The position numbers and the translations under genes are program-made. 64,000 nt of DNA from Hsuehochloa calcarea (lineage: Eukaryota; Streptophyta; Magnoliopsida; Poales; Poaceae). Positions within the stretch are counted from its first letter, which is position 1; every line of letters begins with the position of its first letter. Positions 23,679 through 35,439 of this stretch are shown here, in pieces. The notes under the pieces are model-generated. The model did not search any database. It was not told the origin of the DNA and saw nothing but the letters and a program-made list of their open reading frames with translations. The stretch spans positions 10,731,534-10,795,533 of the forward strand of contig CM070615.1 in NCBI GenBank assembly GCA_036346395.1, given 5' to 3'.

Positions 23679-26600
23679 TGTGAGACCCCGGTTTATCCGG
23701 CTTGTAATGCTTAACCAACCGCTTGGCCCTAGCATCACAAAACAGATAATCCGAGACTCGAGACATGTATACTTCCTTAAATGCGGTATACACACCTCCT
23801 TACAAAGTTCATGCATCAATTCCATTCATTCACATAGAACCGAAGCAAAATGTAGCAGAATAACATTAATAAAGGATAGTTATTACAAAAGAGAGGCCAA
23901 CTGCCAACAATAAAAGAGACAACAATAATTAAGCAATGGAAGCAAAAGTGCCATAAGATGGCTACAACAAAAGAGCCAATCGGTGTGCCTTTAACCCACA
24001 AGGCAACCGAGGACCGCCAAGCTAGTCGTCGAATCCACAAACACATCTCACAAAAGTGAGGCCCTTGGGGCTCACCTTCTTCCTCTGCAGAACAAAAGCA
24101 CCGAGAAAAGCGGGTGAGTACTTTGAATGTACTACAAGATATATAAGAATGATAACAGATCTATGCAATAACTACATGCAAGCTTATTTAAGTGGAGCAG
24201 TTAGGACTCAAATTTTTAAGCATAAAGCAAGTTTTATTTGCAATAATGAAATAGATTGAAAGCAATTTTGCAATCTGATTTTATTTGATAAAAGCAGTAG
24301 TAATCAAGTATCAACAACGAGAAACAGATCCTGGAAGTGACCAAACCAATAGCCACCACAATAGCATGAATTACCCATTCATGCCAACCATATCAAGTTT
24401 TAATTTTAAAACAAAAACAGTTGTTGAAGTCTAGATCTTGCGGAAATCACCAAGCGTGTCCATAACCTAGGGCGAGGCTATTCGAATAGTTTTATCCTGC
24501 AGGTGTACCAACTTACCCACACGCGGACCGCCTTTTGCCAAGCTATTAAGCACACTTCCTTAGGTATGCTGAAGCACGGCTAAGTCCTCTGAGACCTTTC
24601 CAATATTGTGAATTATTCACGAGCCGCCCGTATGGATAGAAACCCATACGTTGTGTCTGAGTCATCGTAAAGCCTCGGTCAACTACCCTTCGGGTAAAGC
24701 CTTGGACAACTACGACGCTCCTCGAGGTGGAGAGCCTACCGGAATCTCCACCACCGCACACCCAACACAAGAACACCGAGAACACATATCATGTTTCACA
24801 CAACACACACAACCCCTCCTGCGACTCGGAGATAACCCACGCCAAAGTACTAGGTCAAGAGGGGTCCCATATAACCCTCATGTGGTTAGTACGCAAAAGT
24901 ACTTGGATCAATGGCGCAAGCAACATTTTCGGTCCTTAGGGACCTGGGCACCTTTCCTTGTCACACCCAACAATCACACCAACATGCCATTGTGCCCAAG
25001 TCAAATCATTTTGTTTCATTTTCGGTTTTTACAAAACTAAAGCATAAGGTGCTAAACCAAAAATAAACAAAATGATTTGTGTGATCAAGGTCATCGACTA
25101 AGTCGATAACCGCCCAATTCTACCGGTAGCTAAGCATTTCTAAGCATGACATCGCAAAGACAGTAAAAGAGCATAATTAAATCACCGGGCTCTAATTCAC
25201 CAGCGATATTAATAACTTATGGTTGTGGCAGGGGATGACATTTTAATGGCAACAATGCATTAGGAGTAACTACCTCTAAACAGGACAAAAATACTTGGAC
25301 ACAAAAGCAATGCATACATATAATTTATAAACAAGATATTAGACTTTGAAAGTACTGGGACATTTATGATCAAATATCTTGCCTGCTTGCTGAGGGTCAG
25401 GGTGCTGCTGCGGATCAACAATATTATCAACGTGCCCTTCGGATCCTATCGAAAGAACCAAAAGAACCAATAAGGCAAAAAGAAACCGAAAAGATCCAAC
25501 AGTCAACTTCAACAAAAAGCTCTCAAATTTTTACAGTAGAAAGAACATAATTTTTATGAACTAATGCAACAAGAACCAATTGATTTGGATTCTTAATGCA
25601 AAAGTTATGGCCAAAACATTTTGATCGGCGGAAAAATGAAAAACAGCACTATTCACCTAAGCAATGATTTTAGCGAAATTTTCTAGAAGGATACAGCTAC
25701 TGAAATTTTTACAGAAAAACAAGCACCTCATAAGATGAACAACCCCACTGGATTCATCTCATTTGGAGCTTGCAATAATTAGTTATGAATTTTCCAAGTT
25801 AAATCCATTTTTCAGTTGTACAGATAATCAGTTAAATGCTTTCTTTCAAAATCTAAATTTTCGCTGCAGAACTAAAGTTGAAATCTATTTTAGAATAAAG
25901 TTCATTAGAAATGAAAAATAACAAAAGTGGTTTGACCGATTTTGGAGTTAAAATGAATTACTTACGCATTTTCAAAGATAAAACTATTTTTGGTTGATAA
26001 ATAAGTCTACAGAAATATAATTCAGATAAGCAGCGTGGACAAATCGGGCGAAGATCCGAAATCAAGCGGCCCAAACACAAACAACAGAACTCACGTCACG
26101 AACCCTAGCGCTCACCGTTGGATCCGGATCCAACGAACGGATGCCAAGGAGTTTCCGTGGTCCGAGCGTTTGTTGGATCCGCACCGTCGATCTTGGATCC
26201 AACGGTTCACGTGGACCGAATTGTTCGGACGGTCGAGCGTTCATTCGAGATCTGGACCGTTGATCTAGGATACAACGGTCCACGTTGATCCGGCGCGTGG
26301 GGTCGTCCGAAGGCGCCACGACGTGGCCGTTGATCGGGATCAACGTCCGCGCGGACCGAATCGTTCAACGCTCTCTGCTATGGGCCGTCGATCGAAGATC
26401 GACGGTCGAGAATCATCGACAACGAGACGACTCGTGCTTTCGTCAAACAAAATTAAGAGGCGATCTCCGGCTAATCGCCGGCGATCTAGAGCACGGCTAA
26501 GCTAACCAAGAGCACCAACATGATCCTAATACTAACGCGCATCTACAGCAGCAAAGAATCGAGCAATGGATGACTTACCCGAGCTGGAGACGAAATTGAA

Positions 26601-28103
26601 CGTTTTCGGCCGAATTTGGGGGAAAAATCCAATTGATACGATCCCTGCGGCCAAATGTGAAATTGATTGAGTGCTAATGCGCACAGAGATGAGAGTAAGC
26701 GGAGGGAGCAAGGAGTTTGAAAATGGTGCACTTACCAGAGCTAAAGAAGAAGATCACCCTTTGCATGGTGAAAGGGGAAAGCAGTTGATTGCTCTCTGCT
26801 GCCAAAAGTAAAATTGACAGAGGGTTAATACTCCATGAGGTGTTAAGCAACTGAGGAAGCAACAGATTCGGATGAGAGGGCCAGGAACACCACTTTCACC
26901 GAAGAACTTGAAGCTTCAACAATGGCGGCCGAGAGCAAAATTTTGAAATGGGGCTCGAGCAATGCACTAACAGTGGTGCTGGAGCTCAAGAGTGTTCAAA
27001 GGATGCTAAGGAAGCCACTGGGGGGGTTTTATAGCCGAAGGAGCAAGGAAGAAGCAACGGGAAGAAAAATGGTGGGGCTCTGTGTTGAGGTCGACTGAGG
27101 GCGATGGGAGCACGTGAAATCAGTGGGGACGACGACTATGGAGGCGGTGGAACGGGGGCATTAAATGCTGAGAGTCGTTGGCCGAAAGCAGAGGTGACCC
27201 GACGCTGACACGCTCTGCCGTTTTCACCCACTACTGTTGACCACGGCGAGTGCGAGCGGACGGAGGTAGACGATAGCGGACAGCCGTTGGATTTAATCGG
27301 ACGGCTGAGAAAGAACGGGTCGAGAATAACGATTCAATCGCGCGCTTGATCTCGGGCCGTTGATTTGGATCCTACGGTTCACGTTGCGCGAGCCGTTCGG
27401 ACGGTCCGAACGTTCCCGCGAACCTGAGCCATCGATTTAGAATCCAACGGTTCACATGGATTGGCGCGTTCGGATGGTCCGAACGTTCACGCGATCGTGG
27501 GCCGTTCGATGTCGATCCAACGACTCACAACCCTCGCGCCCAACGGCCGAGCGGTGCGTTTAGTTGGTGAACCAAATCAAGTGGCTCGAGCCCGAGTGCA
27601 GTCCGAACGAGGAGCAGTGAAAACCAGTTAGGGTTTGAATTTGAATAACTGATTTTTGAGGAATTATTTGAGGTAGCAAACAAACTCCAAAATTTATGAA
27701 ATTTTAACTGGAGATTGCTGACAGTAGGAGGAACCTTATATAAAATTTTCAGAGACTTTTATGCAATGCATTTTTCTCTAAAAATTCCAGAAGGCTAAAT
27801 TAGGAGTTTGACTAATGTTTGACTTGCCTAAAAATTATCAAATAATTTCTGAAAATTATGAAATAATTCTGAGGTGTTAAACATCACTCCTAGGTTCAAT
27901 GAAAATTATTTTCAGGGGTTGGGCACAAGATCTTCATGAAGGAGATTTGTGTTGGTGCCCAAATGGCAATTTGATTTTTGATTTCACATAATTCTTTTAC
28001 AAAAATTATGGAACTGATTACAAAAATCAAGATGAGAGAAAAAGTTTTAATTTCTCCTCATTTCTATTACATTCGAAACACAAACCAAGTTTGGGATGTT
28101 ACA
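23679..28103 (-). repeat. 5' LTR of chromovirus (4.43 kb)
   Basis: Pairs with 13995-18384 end to end. AT-rich stretches agree base for base over long runs. Differences are mostly small indels at CTG/CAG/CCG contexts, for example CAG at 16304 against G at the same place near 25991. TATA box at 27027-27036. The following bases AAAA match those before 13995. Confidence 0.95.
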
Positions 28104-28107
28104 AAAA

Positions 28108-28720
28108 CAGAACTTCCGTGAAAAGGTAAATCTTGCAATTTAACTACGCTCACGTGGAGCAAAAATATCACAATAGTTGAAAGAACAATAATTGTTTCAA
28201 AGAACGATCAGAAATCTACTAGAGATTGCCCACTGCATTATAACCCTCCATTCAAAAGAAATTCACGAACTATCAGAAACTACAACCAGAAAACCAGATA
28301 CAAACTTGAGAAGGACAAAAAAAAACTTCATCAATGAGCTCAGGCTCAACACAGAACTATGGAACAGGGGTAAGAACTTCTCTACTATTACAACACGAGC
28401 GATGGTGTAGCACAGCAAAACCGGGGCGACAACCACGAACTCGGTTTGCTCGGCGTCCGCTACCGATCGCATAACTAATGCAATCAATTATGAATATATA
28501 GGATCATCTCATGACAATCATAGGATAATTCATAGATATATAGGATATCGCATCACGTCATAGATTAATAACAAGAAAGATAGTACAGAAGCAATTCTAT
28601 ACCATACGACATAATGAACAACATCACTAGAAATACGGAAACAATGGATTTCCCAAACCCCACCTACTGTGCACAGTGTGTCATTTTAGTACTTTTCTAC
28701 TAACCACGGACCTAAAGCCC
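28108..28720 (-). other. Interior of non-autonomous element, right part
   Basis: About 610 bp between the inner chromovirus and the primer site. This is where a gag start would be expected, but the frames (such as 28263-28487 on minus, 74 aa) show no gag-like motif. Together with the left part this supports a coding-poor element. Confidence 0.6.
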
Positions 28721-28732
28721 GCTCTGATACCA
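28721..28732 (-). promoter_or_regulatory. Primer binding site, tRNA-iMet (non-autonomous element)
   Basis: The minus strand reads TGGTATCAGAGC, two bases from the LTR at 28735. Its preservation suggests the element could be reverse-transcribed with proteins supplied from elsewhere. Confidence 0.93.
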
Positions 28733-28734
28733 AC

Positions 28735-30951
28735 TGTAACACCCTGACTATAAGGAAGTCAAGATGTCACCTACAACCACTACTCTTTAGAAGAATAACC
28801 ATGACAAGGTGAAGCAAGTAGTAAGATTATACGAAAACAAGAATTCATCATCAAGTTTAATCAATGGAATGGAAATAAACAATTCTGAGGGATACGATAG
28901 TTATGACCAAACTGGCTTATTACAATTCAACACAAGTCATAATTAACGACAGTAAAAGCCCTCAAAATGTTTGGTTTATGGTAGTGAGTGCATCGTGATG
29001 AACTACCCTCCACAAGATCATTCTTCCTTGTCATTTACCTAAATAAGACAATAAAGCAAGAATGAGCCAAAGACTCGAACAAATGGCGTATGAAACAATC
29101 AAACATACCATGAGCAATATATCACAATCATAATTTGAACAATTTACTGGAAATGAATTTATGAATGGATGAAGTGGAATGATGCATTGAAGGATATGGA
29201 CATATTGCAGCATATACCGGTATAGCGAGTGAAACACCCATCGGTGTTCACTTAGAGTAACCGTATGAAGAACGTTTCATACGGTAGTCAACGTGGCCCA
29301 CATTGGAATGGTGGACTCACGTAACGTGGCCCACATTGGAATGGTGGACTCACGTACCCATTCTGGAATTGATGGGATTTTCAAGTGCCCATAATGGAAT
29401 TGATGGGTCTTACAAATGTAATTTATGCATGTCATGATGTGAATTCATGGCAAGATTGAATAATACTCATAAATGAAAAGGTACACATGGCATTCATCTA
29501 CAAGTACGAACAAATATATTCATTCATTCACACATCACATAATGCATCAAACATAGTATACAAGTTACTTGCAGTATATCAACATCATGAATAAAGCACA
29601 AGAACATTCATGTAAACAATATATCATTATGCATTCCTTTGAATTCAACACCAGTTAACCTACAGTACTTGCCTTTCGCGTTGTGACTCGATGGCGCAAC
29701 GGAGGTGTTCCCACACATGATGCCTCGCCGCCTACACAAGCATGTTCCCAAAATAAGAACAACGATATAACACTGCCCGGTGTTCTACAATAACCCCGAC
29801 TATCAATATACCGCATAGACCCTAATTGAAAATAAACTATCCACCAGATTTCAGCCCTTCTGAGCAGCGGTACGAGAAAAAGCATATTTAATTATCTAGA
29901 ACTCGAAACGATACGGAACCAGTGCCCAATGAAACATAACGCACAACACTACGAAACTCTAGTTCGCGGGATCCTTTGATTGGGCCAATACAGAGGTCTA
30001 AACAACAGATGAAAACACTAGCAGTTATCTGCCCAGAATTCAGAATAGTGGCAAAGAAAATATCATAACTTTCATTCCACAGATCCAATGGGGGTGATCT
30101 TTATCAGCTTGGAAAGATAATTTAAAGGGCTACAATAACTTATTTGGGTGAAGATTCTGATTCGGTCTCTAATTTGAACAAAAACGAGGGACAAACCTAC
30201 TGACCTCAGTTTTCAGACAGATTGGACAGTTCGTATTCAAAAATTCATATCTCCCAAACTACTGATCGGATTTTCCTGATCTCGGTGCCAAAAGAAATCT
30301 AACGAAACCAGGAATAAATCTCTAGAAGGGCAAAACCCCAAATTCGGCCTCTAAAGTACCGTAACAAGCCGCGCAACATTCTGATCCAATCTGTAATTTC
30401 TGGAACTCTAATCCGACGCGAATCAAATGGTCTCTACCGCAACAAAAATCGATCAAACAAATAACCGGGGTGCTCGTTACCCTTGAAGACCCGTAGCACG
30501 ACGAAGAACCACTCCCCGCTGGTCTCCCTTCTTCTTCCTTGGCCGCCACACCACAGCGAGCACCGGCGAGGCGGCCCGCCGGAGGACAGATTAGTGAAGG
30601 CGCCGGGGATCTTGGAGAGCAACCTCGGGAGCACCAATGGCCGGCGTCCAGGGGGGAGGCGGCGCCCAACCAGGGGAGGAGGCGCCAGCAATGGAGGGTG
30701 GAGAGGGGAGGGGGTGGCGGCAAGGTGGGAGGGAGGGGGAGAGAGGCCGGCGGCTAGGGTTGGGGGGAGGGGCACCTCCCCCCTTTTAAGTGGCCGGCTC
30801 TTCCCTCTTGGGCCGGCCTGGGTCGCAGCCCGCGGCCCAGGTTGGCGAATTTTTACAAATCTCCCCTCCGAAGACTAATTTTTCTGATTTAAAGCTCGTC
30901 TTTCACTCCTTCGACCTTCTTTTCTTACTAATTGCGATTCGGGATATTACA
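28735..30951 (-). repeat. 5' LTR of non-autonomous gypsy-type element
   Basis: 2217 bp, pair of 8020-10232. It ends at TTACA followed by the CCATG duplication. Differences from the partner cluster at CTG, CAG and CC/GG steps. Confidence 0.94.
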
Positions 30952-30956
30952 CCATG
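30952..30956. repeat. Target site duplication, right copy (CCATG)
   Basis: Exact match to 8015-8019. Counting it once restores the Sirevirus reading frame across the insertion. Confidence 0.95.
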
Positions 30957-33036
30957 TCTACAGGGCGAGCACACAAGATCTCTAACAGCCTTCAACCTAG
31001 GCAAACCTCTAATCAAGTCCTTGCAACTGACTCTAGACAAATGATCAAAGCCTATATGCCCAAGTCTACGATGCCACAAAACAAGATCATGAGAATCAGA
31101 GGCTACAAGACATCTAGGACTGGAAGCTGAAGAAATACTGAAATTTGCACGAAAGATCTTCTCAAATCTGGAGATCTCAAAAACAAGCTCACCCGAGGAA
31201 TCTAGAACTCTACACTCACCACTTTTAAACCTCACTTCTAGACCCTCATCAAGCAGCTGAGAAACAGATAGAAGATTATACCTCAGCTTACTTACCAAAG
31301 CGGCGTCTTTAAGCATGAACTTGTTGTTGACGCCATACGAGTGCTCTTTGCCAAATCACGGTCCGTTAGAAGCATCCCCAAATGTAATCAATTCGTTCGG
31401 ATGCACGTGTGAGGGGGAGAACCATCTAGAATCTCCGATCATATGTCGAGAACACGAGTCAACAAGCCATAGATCCTCCTTCCTCGCACGACGGACCTAA
31501 AAGCACAAGCACAACACATACATGCCTCGATCTTTGGGGTTAGTGATAAAAGATCTAGGAATCCAGTACTGAGAAGCACGATGCCGGGGTGCAACAGTAG
31601 AAACAGAAGAAAAATGATCAGGAACAAAATCATAAGAATGCACACGAGAACCACCTAGACCTCTCCGAAACGATCTACCAAAAGATCGATACTCCCCCTG
31701 TCTAGGTGCTACCCGTGGTCTCTCCTCCCGATATCCTAAACCAAAATACTGACTTGACCCACCAAAAGAGTCAACAAAGTTCTCTACAAGCCTAGGCCTA
31801 TATGTAGTACGAAAAACAGGCTGTCTGGCTCTATAGACTACAGCAGGAGAAGGGACTCCTCTAATAGATCTCAAAGCGCTCATCCTCTCTTTTCTCTCAA
31901 TTTTTGCTCTCCGGAAGCAGAACTCAACAGTGTGGCCCTCTTTCTTGCAGAAGGTGCAATGATACTTGACCTTTTGAGGGGTCTGAATTGGAGAAACAGA
32001 AGCACCTTTCTTGCCACGGGAGTCACTCTCGTCGTCCTCCGTTTCCGAGTCCACATCGCTCATGTTCACATTTTCGAGAGCGGCAAGGACCCGGCTGACA
32101 AACTTGCGATAGTTTGTCTTCTTGGGTTTTGCATCCCTCTCTTGGGGATGCCTTCGTGACTCCTTCTCCTCCTTGCCCTTCAGCTTGGGGTACCTGGAGC
32201 GAATGTGGTTTGGCTCACCACATTCAAAACATGTGATAGGTCCACCTCTCCTCCTATTCCTCACCTTGTTGTAAGCTCGTGAATTTGGTGGATAGGAGGG
32301 CTAAATCATCCTCGGGCAGTTTCTCAAGTTGCTCATCGCTCAAAGAATGCAAAGCAGATAAAGAAAAACCAGATGAGCTACAATCCAATGAATCAGAAGA
32401 ACTACCCTTGGATTTGTCGACCACTAGCGCCATCGACTCTGTCTTGGGGAGACGCGAGATAAAATCAATCTCATGCGTCTTCAACCTCGAGTATAGCTTA
32501 TCCATGGTAAGCTCACTCATGTGATGTTGTTATTGATGGAAGTGATCTTCATTCCCGGACCTTCACATCAAGAGCACCCAAAAGTGGCGTGCATTTTCGA
32601 CTCGTAAAAGACCAGTCAACGTGCGGAGATCATGAAGTATCTTAGAAAATCTTCCCCGGCTCGTCTAAAGACTCACGGGCCTTTGCTCGATCTTATAGTA
32701 TACTTTCTTGACTAGTTACATCTCACTTCCTTGATCGCGATGGACCCTCGTGATAATCACAAAGAGTCCGTCAGATCTCATGAGCAGACCGCAAATGAGC
32801 AACACGCTCAAACTCATATCGACTAAGGCCTTGGATCAAAAAATTCCGAGCCTTGCTGTTGGCCTCCACATCTGGAGTGATCATATCATCATCGGCTGGT
32901 ACGACATAAGAGTTTTTAACCTTAAGCCAAATAGCGTGCCCTTGAGTCTCGATATAAGCCTGCATTCGGGCCTTCCAATAGGCAAATTAACTCCATCGAA
33001 AATATGTGGCTTGATTGAATATTTGTCGGTCGCCAT
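30957..33036 (-). pseudogene. Sirevirus gag, protease and integrase zinc finger
   Basis: The upstream part of the polyprotein cut at 8020-30951. Gag starts at the ATG at 33036, but the frame shifts near 33005. Further on come a Ser/Glu-rich gag portion (32520-32254) and two CCHC knuckles in the 255-aa frame (32264-31497). In the first knuckle the last Cys is replaced by Tyr; the second is intact (CTFCKKEGHTVEFC). A protease active-site region (DSCSRHM, near 31440-31470) appears to lack the Gly of the usual DSG motif. The GAG-pre-integrase domain with its HHCC zinc finger (WHRRLGH, then CSPCRHG) ends at the insertion point. Defects mark the copy as inactive as read. Confidence 0.9.
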
Positions 33037-33077
33037 GGCTCCAAAGACCGGTTAAGATCTATGAGAAGAGCTAACCG

Positions 33078-33089
33078 GCTCTGCTACCA
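33078..33089 (-). promoter_or_regulatory. Primer binding site of Sirevirus
   Basis: The minus strand reads TGGTAGCAGAGC, one base different from the usual initiator tRNA-Met site, two bases from the LTR boundary at 33092. It fits a Met-tRNA primer with one mismatch. Confidence 0.85.
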
Positions 33090-33091
33090 CT

Positions 33092-35031
33092 TGTAGGACC
33101 GTCAAGGCGACTAGAGGGGGTGAATAGGCGCTTTCTCGATTTTTCGCCTTAATCAAATTCCACACGAACTTTTCTCCTTTAGCTATGAAAGCTACGAAGA
33201 TTAGTAAACGCACAGAGGAAGTCTTGTGCTGAATTCGATAACCCTCTTGACTACAAGACCCAAAAAGGAGATATGATCTCAGGAGATCGGATCGAAATCT
33301 TGGCGGTCGGCCGGCGGTTGGTAGCGATCGAGCCGTGATTGTTGGCGGTCGGATCGGCGATTGACTATGATCGGACCGCGGCCGTGATCGAACCGTTGTG
33401 AATCGGTTCGACCGACAGCTACCGGGCAGTCTGAAAAGCGGGCGGTCGGACTGCCATTGCTAAATCGGTCAGACCGATTTAGTCAAGTACCAAAACACAA
33501 AGCCCAAATACAAAACAAAAATTGGTCTAACTTTTAATTCAACCAATGAAACTTGACCAAATTTGGAGCACACCTCCCTGAGGATATCTAAGACCTATTT
33601 CTAGTGACGATCGTTCAGATCCACTTCAAATAATCGATCTATTTAGGTTTTACCAAAGAAGTGCTCAAACCCTAGAAATATGAAAAACTTGATCCACAAC
33701 TTGCTTGTGGGGGATTGAAGATCTAGATGGTTCTAGAAGTATTCCCACACATCAAACCAAGGTAAATGAGATCAAGAGACCAACCAAAATCAACCGGATC
33801 AAGGAAGCACCACAATCATCAAAAGAGAGAAGAAAGCAAATGAGACTTCACCAAAGAACAAGCATTCATGAATTGATTGATTCAATGTGATGCTTGTCAA
33901 AGCCACTCCCTCAAGGAGGACAAGAGCTCAATCAAAGAGCACACATACAAATCTCTCCAAACCCTAGCCTCTCCTCTCCTCTCCTCTCCAAACCCTAACC
34001 CTAACAAGGGATTTTGCAAATGAGGGCTCAAGTGCTTCAAAGGGTTTTACATCTCCCCCCTTTCTATTTATAGGAGAGGCCTAGGGTTTCACTCATGGGC
34101 TCCCATTAAGGCCCACACACAAATGGGATACACACACAAACATCTATTGAAGCAATCGCCTGCTTCACCACGTGTAAGCTGATCAGCGCCTCTCATCATG
34201 TCGGCAAGTCTCTCCCCTCCGAATCCCATCGGAACCTCGCAGGGACTTGCACTGACTTCCGTCTGACTGATCCAACCGGTACAACGACAGGCGCCCGTTC
34301 GATCCATCTTGCCCATTCTGCACCATGCTTGAGTCACACGACCTCACCCGGCATCCATGATCGTTCTGGACCTCAGCTCTCTAAGCGTAGTCCCGATCCA
34401 CCTCACCGTTGCCCTGCAAGCCACCTGCACAGCAATAGACAAGGAAATCGTCTCCGGGAACAAGTTCTTCACAACTTGACCCACGTTAGTTCAACAAGGC
34501 AATAAGAAACAATAAAGCATTGAAATCCTTACATAAAACACATTCAAATCACAACAATGCCAAAAAGGCCAAGTTCCAAGTGATTGGCGGTCTGACTGCC
34601 CCATACGGCCGGTCCGACCGATTTCAGGCCGGTCGGACCGATTCCACAATGGCGGTCGGACCGCCCGAAAAGACTTAGCCAAATTTTCATCTCAAAAATC
34701 TGAAACCTTCTAGAATTTTCAAATGAATAGAAGTTTTGACTGGGAGCTCCAAAAATTATGTGACCACAACCAGGCGACTCCCCTCACTTGCCTACACAAC
34801 CTATTTTTGGCTCAGCTTCAAAATCCAATTTGAACCATATCCGGTCGGACCGGCAAGCACTACGGGTCGGACCGCTCCACGGCGGTCTGACCGCCAATGC
34901 CACTGGTCAGACCGCCTGTGGTCTGACAGAACTGAAGCAAACCCGAAAACGCGAGATTTTGCAAACCAACAAAGCCATTACCAATTGACTCATCATCCTA
35001 AGATCATGCACATATCCCCACGATATCCACA
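33092..35031 (-). repeat. 5' LTR of Sirevirus (right copy, complete)
   Basis: 1940 bp, TGTAGGACC...ATATCCACA on the plus strand. It contains GGTCGGACCG-type palindrome clusters (33290-33480, 34590-34670, 34845-34930), a telobox (33990-34005) and a TATA box at 34064-34073. A related LTR begins at 58985, sharing the block GACTAGAGGGGGTGAATAGG. Confidence 0.93.
34064..34073 (-). promoter_or_regulatory. TATA box of Sirevirus 5' LTR
   Basis: The minus strand reads CTATAAATAG. This is the copy positioned to drive transcription of the whole element leftward. Confidence 0.7.
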
Positions 35032-35390
35032 CATATTGTTCTAAGGAAACAACTCAACAAAACTTGAAATTTCATTATTTAGACTATGCAAAAATCTTGC
35101 CATCTTAGATTCAGCATCCTCTCTAATTCCAGTACGGATCAAGAGCAATTCCATTTCTTTATAATACTCATCCACCGTTTTAGACCCTTGTGTTAACGCC
35201 TGCAACCTATTACGAAGGTCACGCTGGTAGCTTGAAGACACAAAGTGTCTTCTCATCACTTACTTCATTTCAGCCCAAGTATTGATATGATCACACCCCG
35301 ATTATAGCTGATTTTGTTGCATCTGATTCCACCAAGTGAGAGCATAACCTGAAAATTCAATTGAGGTAAGATTTACCCACCTTTGATCGA
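35032..35390 (-). pseudogene. Gypsy gag fragment
   Basis: The minus-strand frame 35259-35041 reads like the middle of a Ty3-gypsy capsid domain: a run with LTQGSKTVDEYYKEME followed by ARFLHSL-type residues. An upstream continuation with a TWWNQ-like motif extends to about 35340. Truncated at both ends, with no LTR attached. It is probably part of the sequence the Sirevirus landed in. Confidence 0.75.
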
Positions 35391-35439
35391 AGAGATTATG
35401 GACAAAAATCTGATCACATTGCTCTTCTCAATCAAGATA

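Larger units (their letters stand above)
13995..28103 (-). mobile_element. Tekay/Del-type chromovirus (Ty3-gypsy)
   Basis: A complete 14.1-kb element on the minus strand. The 5' LTR is at 23679-28103, the tRNA-iMet primer site at 23662-23673, degraded gag-pol at 22794 to 18426, the polypurine tract at 18385-18400 and the 3' LTR at 13995-18384. The RT type, the gypsy gene order and the C-terminal chromodomain place it among chromoviruses, with Tekay/Del the best fit. Flanking bases share AAAA (13991-13994 and 28104-28107). A fifth base does not match, so the target duplication is imperfect. It sits inside the interior of the non-autonomous element. Confidence 0.93.
8020..30951 (-). mobile_element. 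Non-autonomous gypsy-type LTR element, interrupted
   Basis: Bounded by LTRs 8020-10232 and 28735-30951 and flanked by perfect CCATG duplications. The primer site beside the right LTR and the polypurine tract beside the left LTR set the orientation to minus. Once the inner chromovirus (13995-28103) is removed, the interior is only about 4.4 kb. I find no gag, protease, RT or integrase in it, only a short relic of the pol tail near 10318-10450. The LTR and this tail resemble the gypsy element at 60168-64000, so it is best read as a non-autonomous derivative mobilised by such a relative. Confidence 0.85.
2641..35031 (-). mobile_element. Sirevirus-type Ty1-copia element, interrupted
   Basis: A near full-length copia element on the minus strand. 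In element order it has a right LTR (33092-35031), a tRNA-Met-like primer site at 33078-33089, gag, protease and the start of integrase (33036 down to 30957), the insertion of another element (8020-30951), the rest of integrase, RT and RNase H (8019 down to 5379), a long 3' non-coding region, the polypurine tract beside 4016, and a left LTR (2641-4015). The copia gene order, the CCHC gag, the long region between pol and the 3' LTR, and LTRs of about 1.9 kb fit the Sirevirus (SIRE/Maximus) lineage. The left end is hidden in a gap, so its target duplication cannot be checked. The first five bases after the right LTR are CATAT. Confidence 0.9.
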
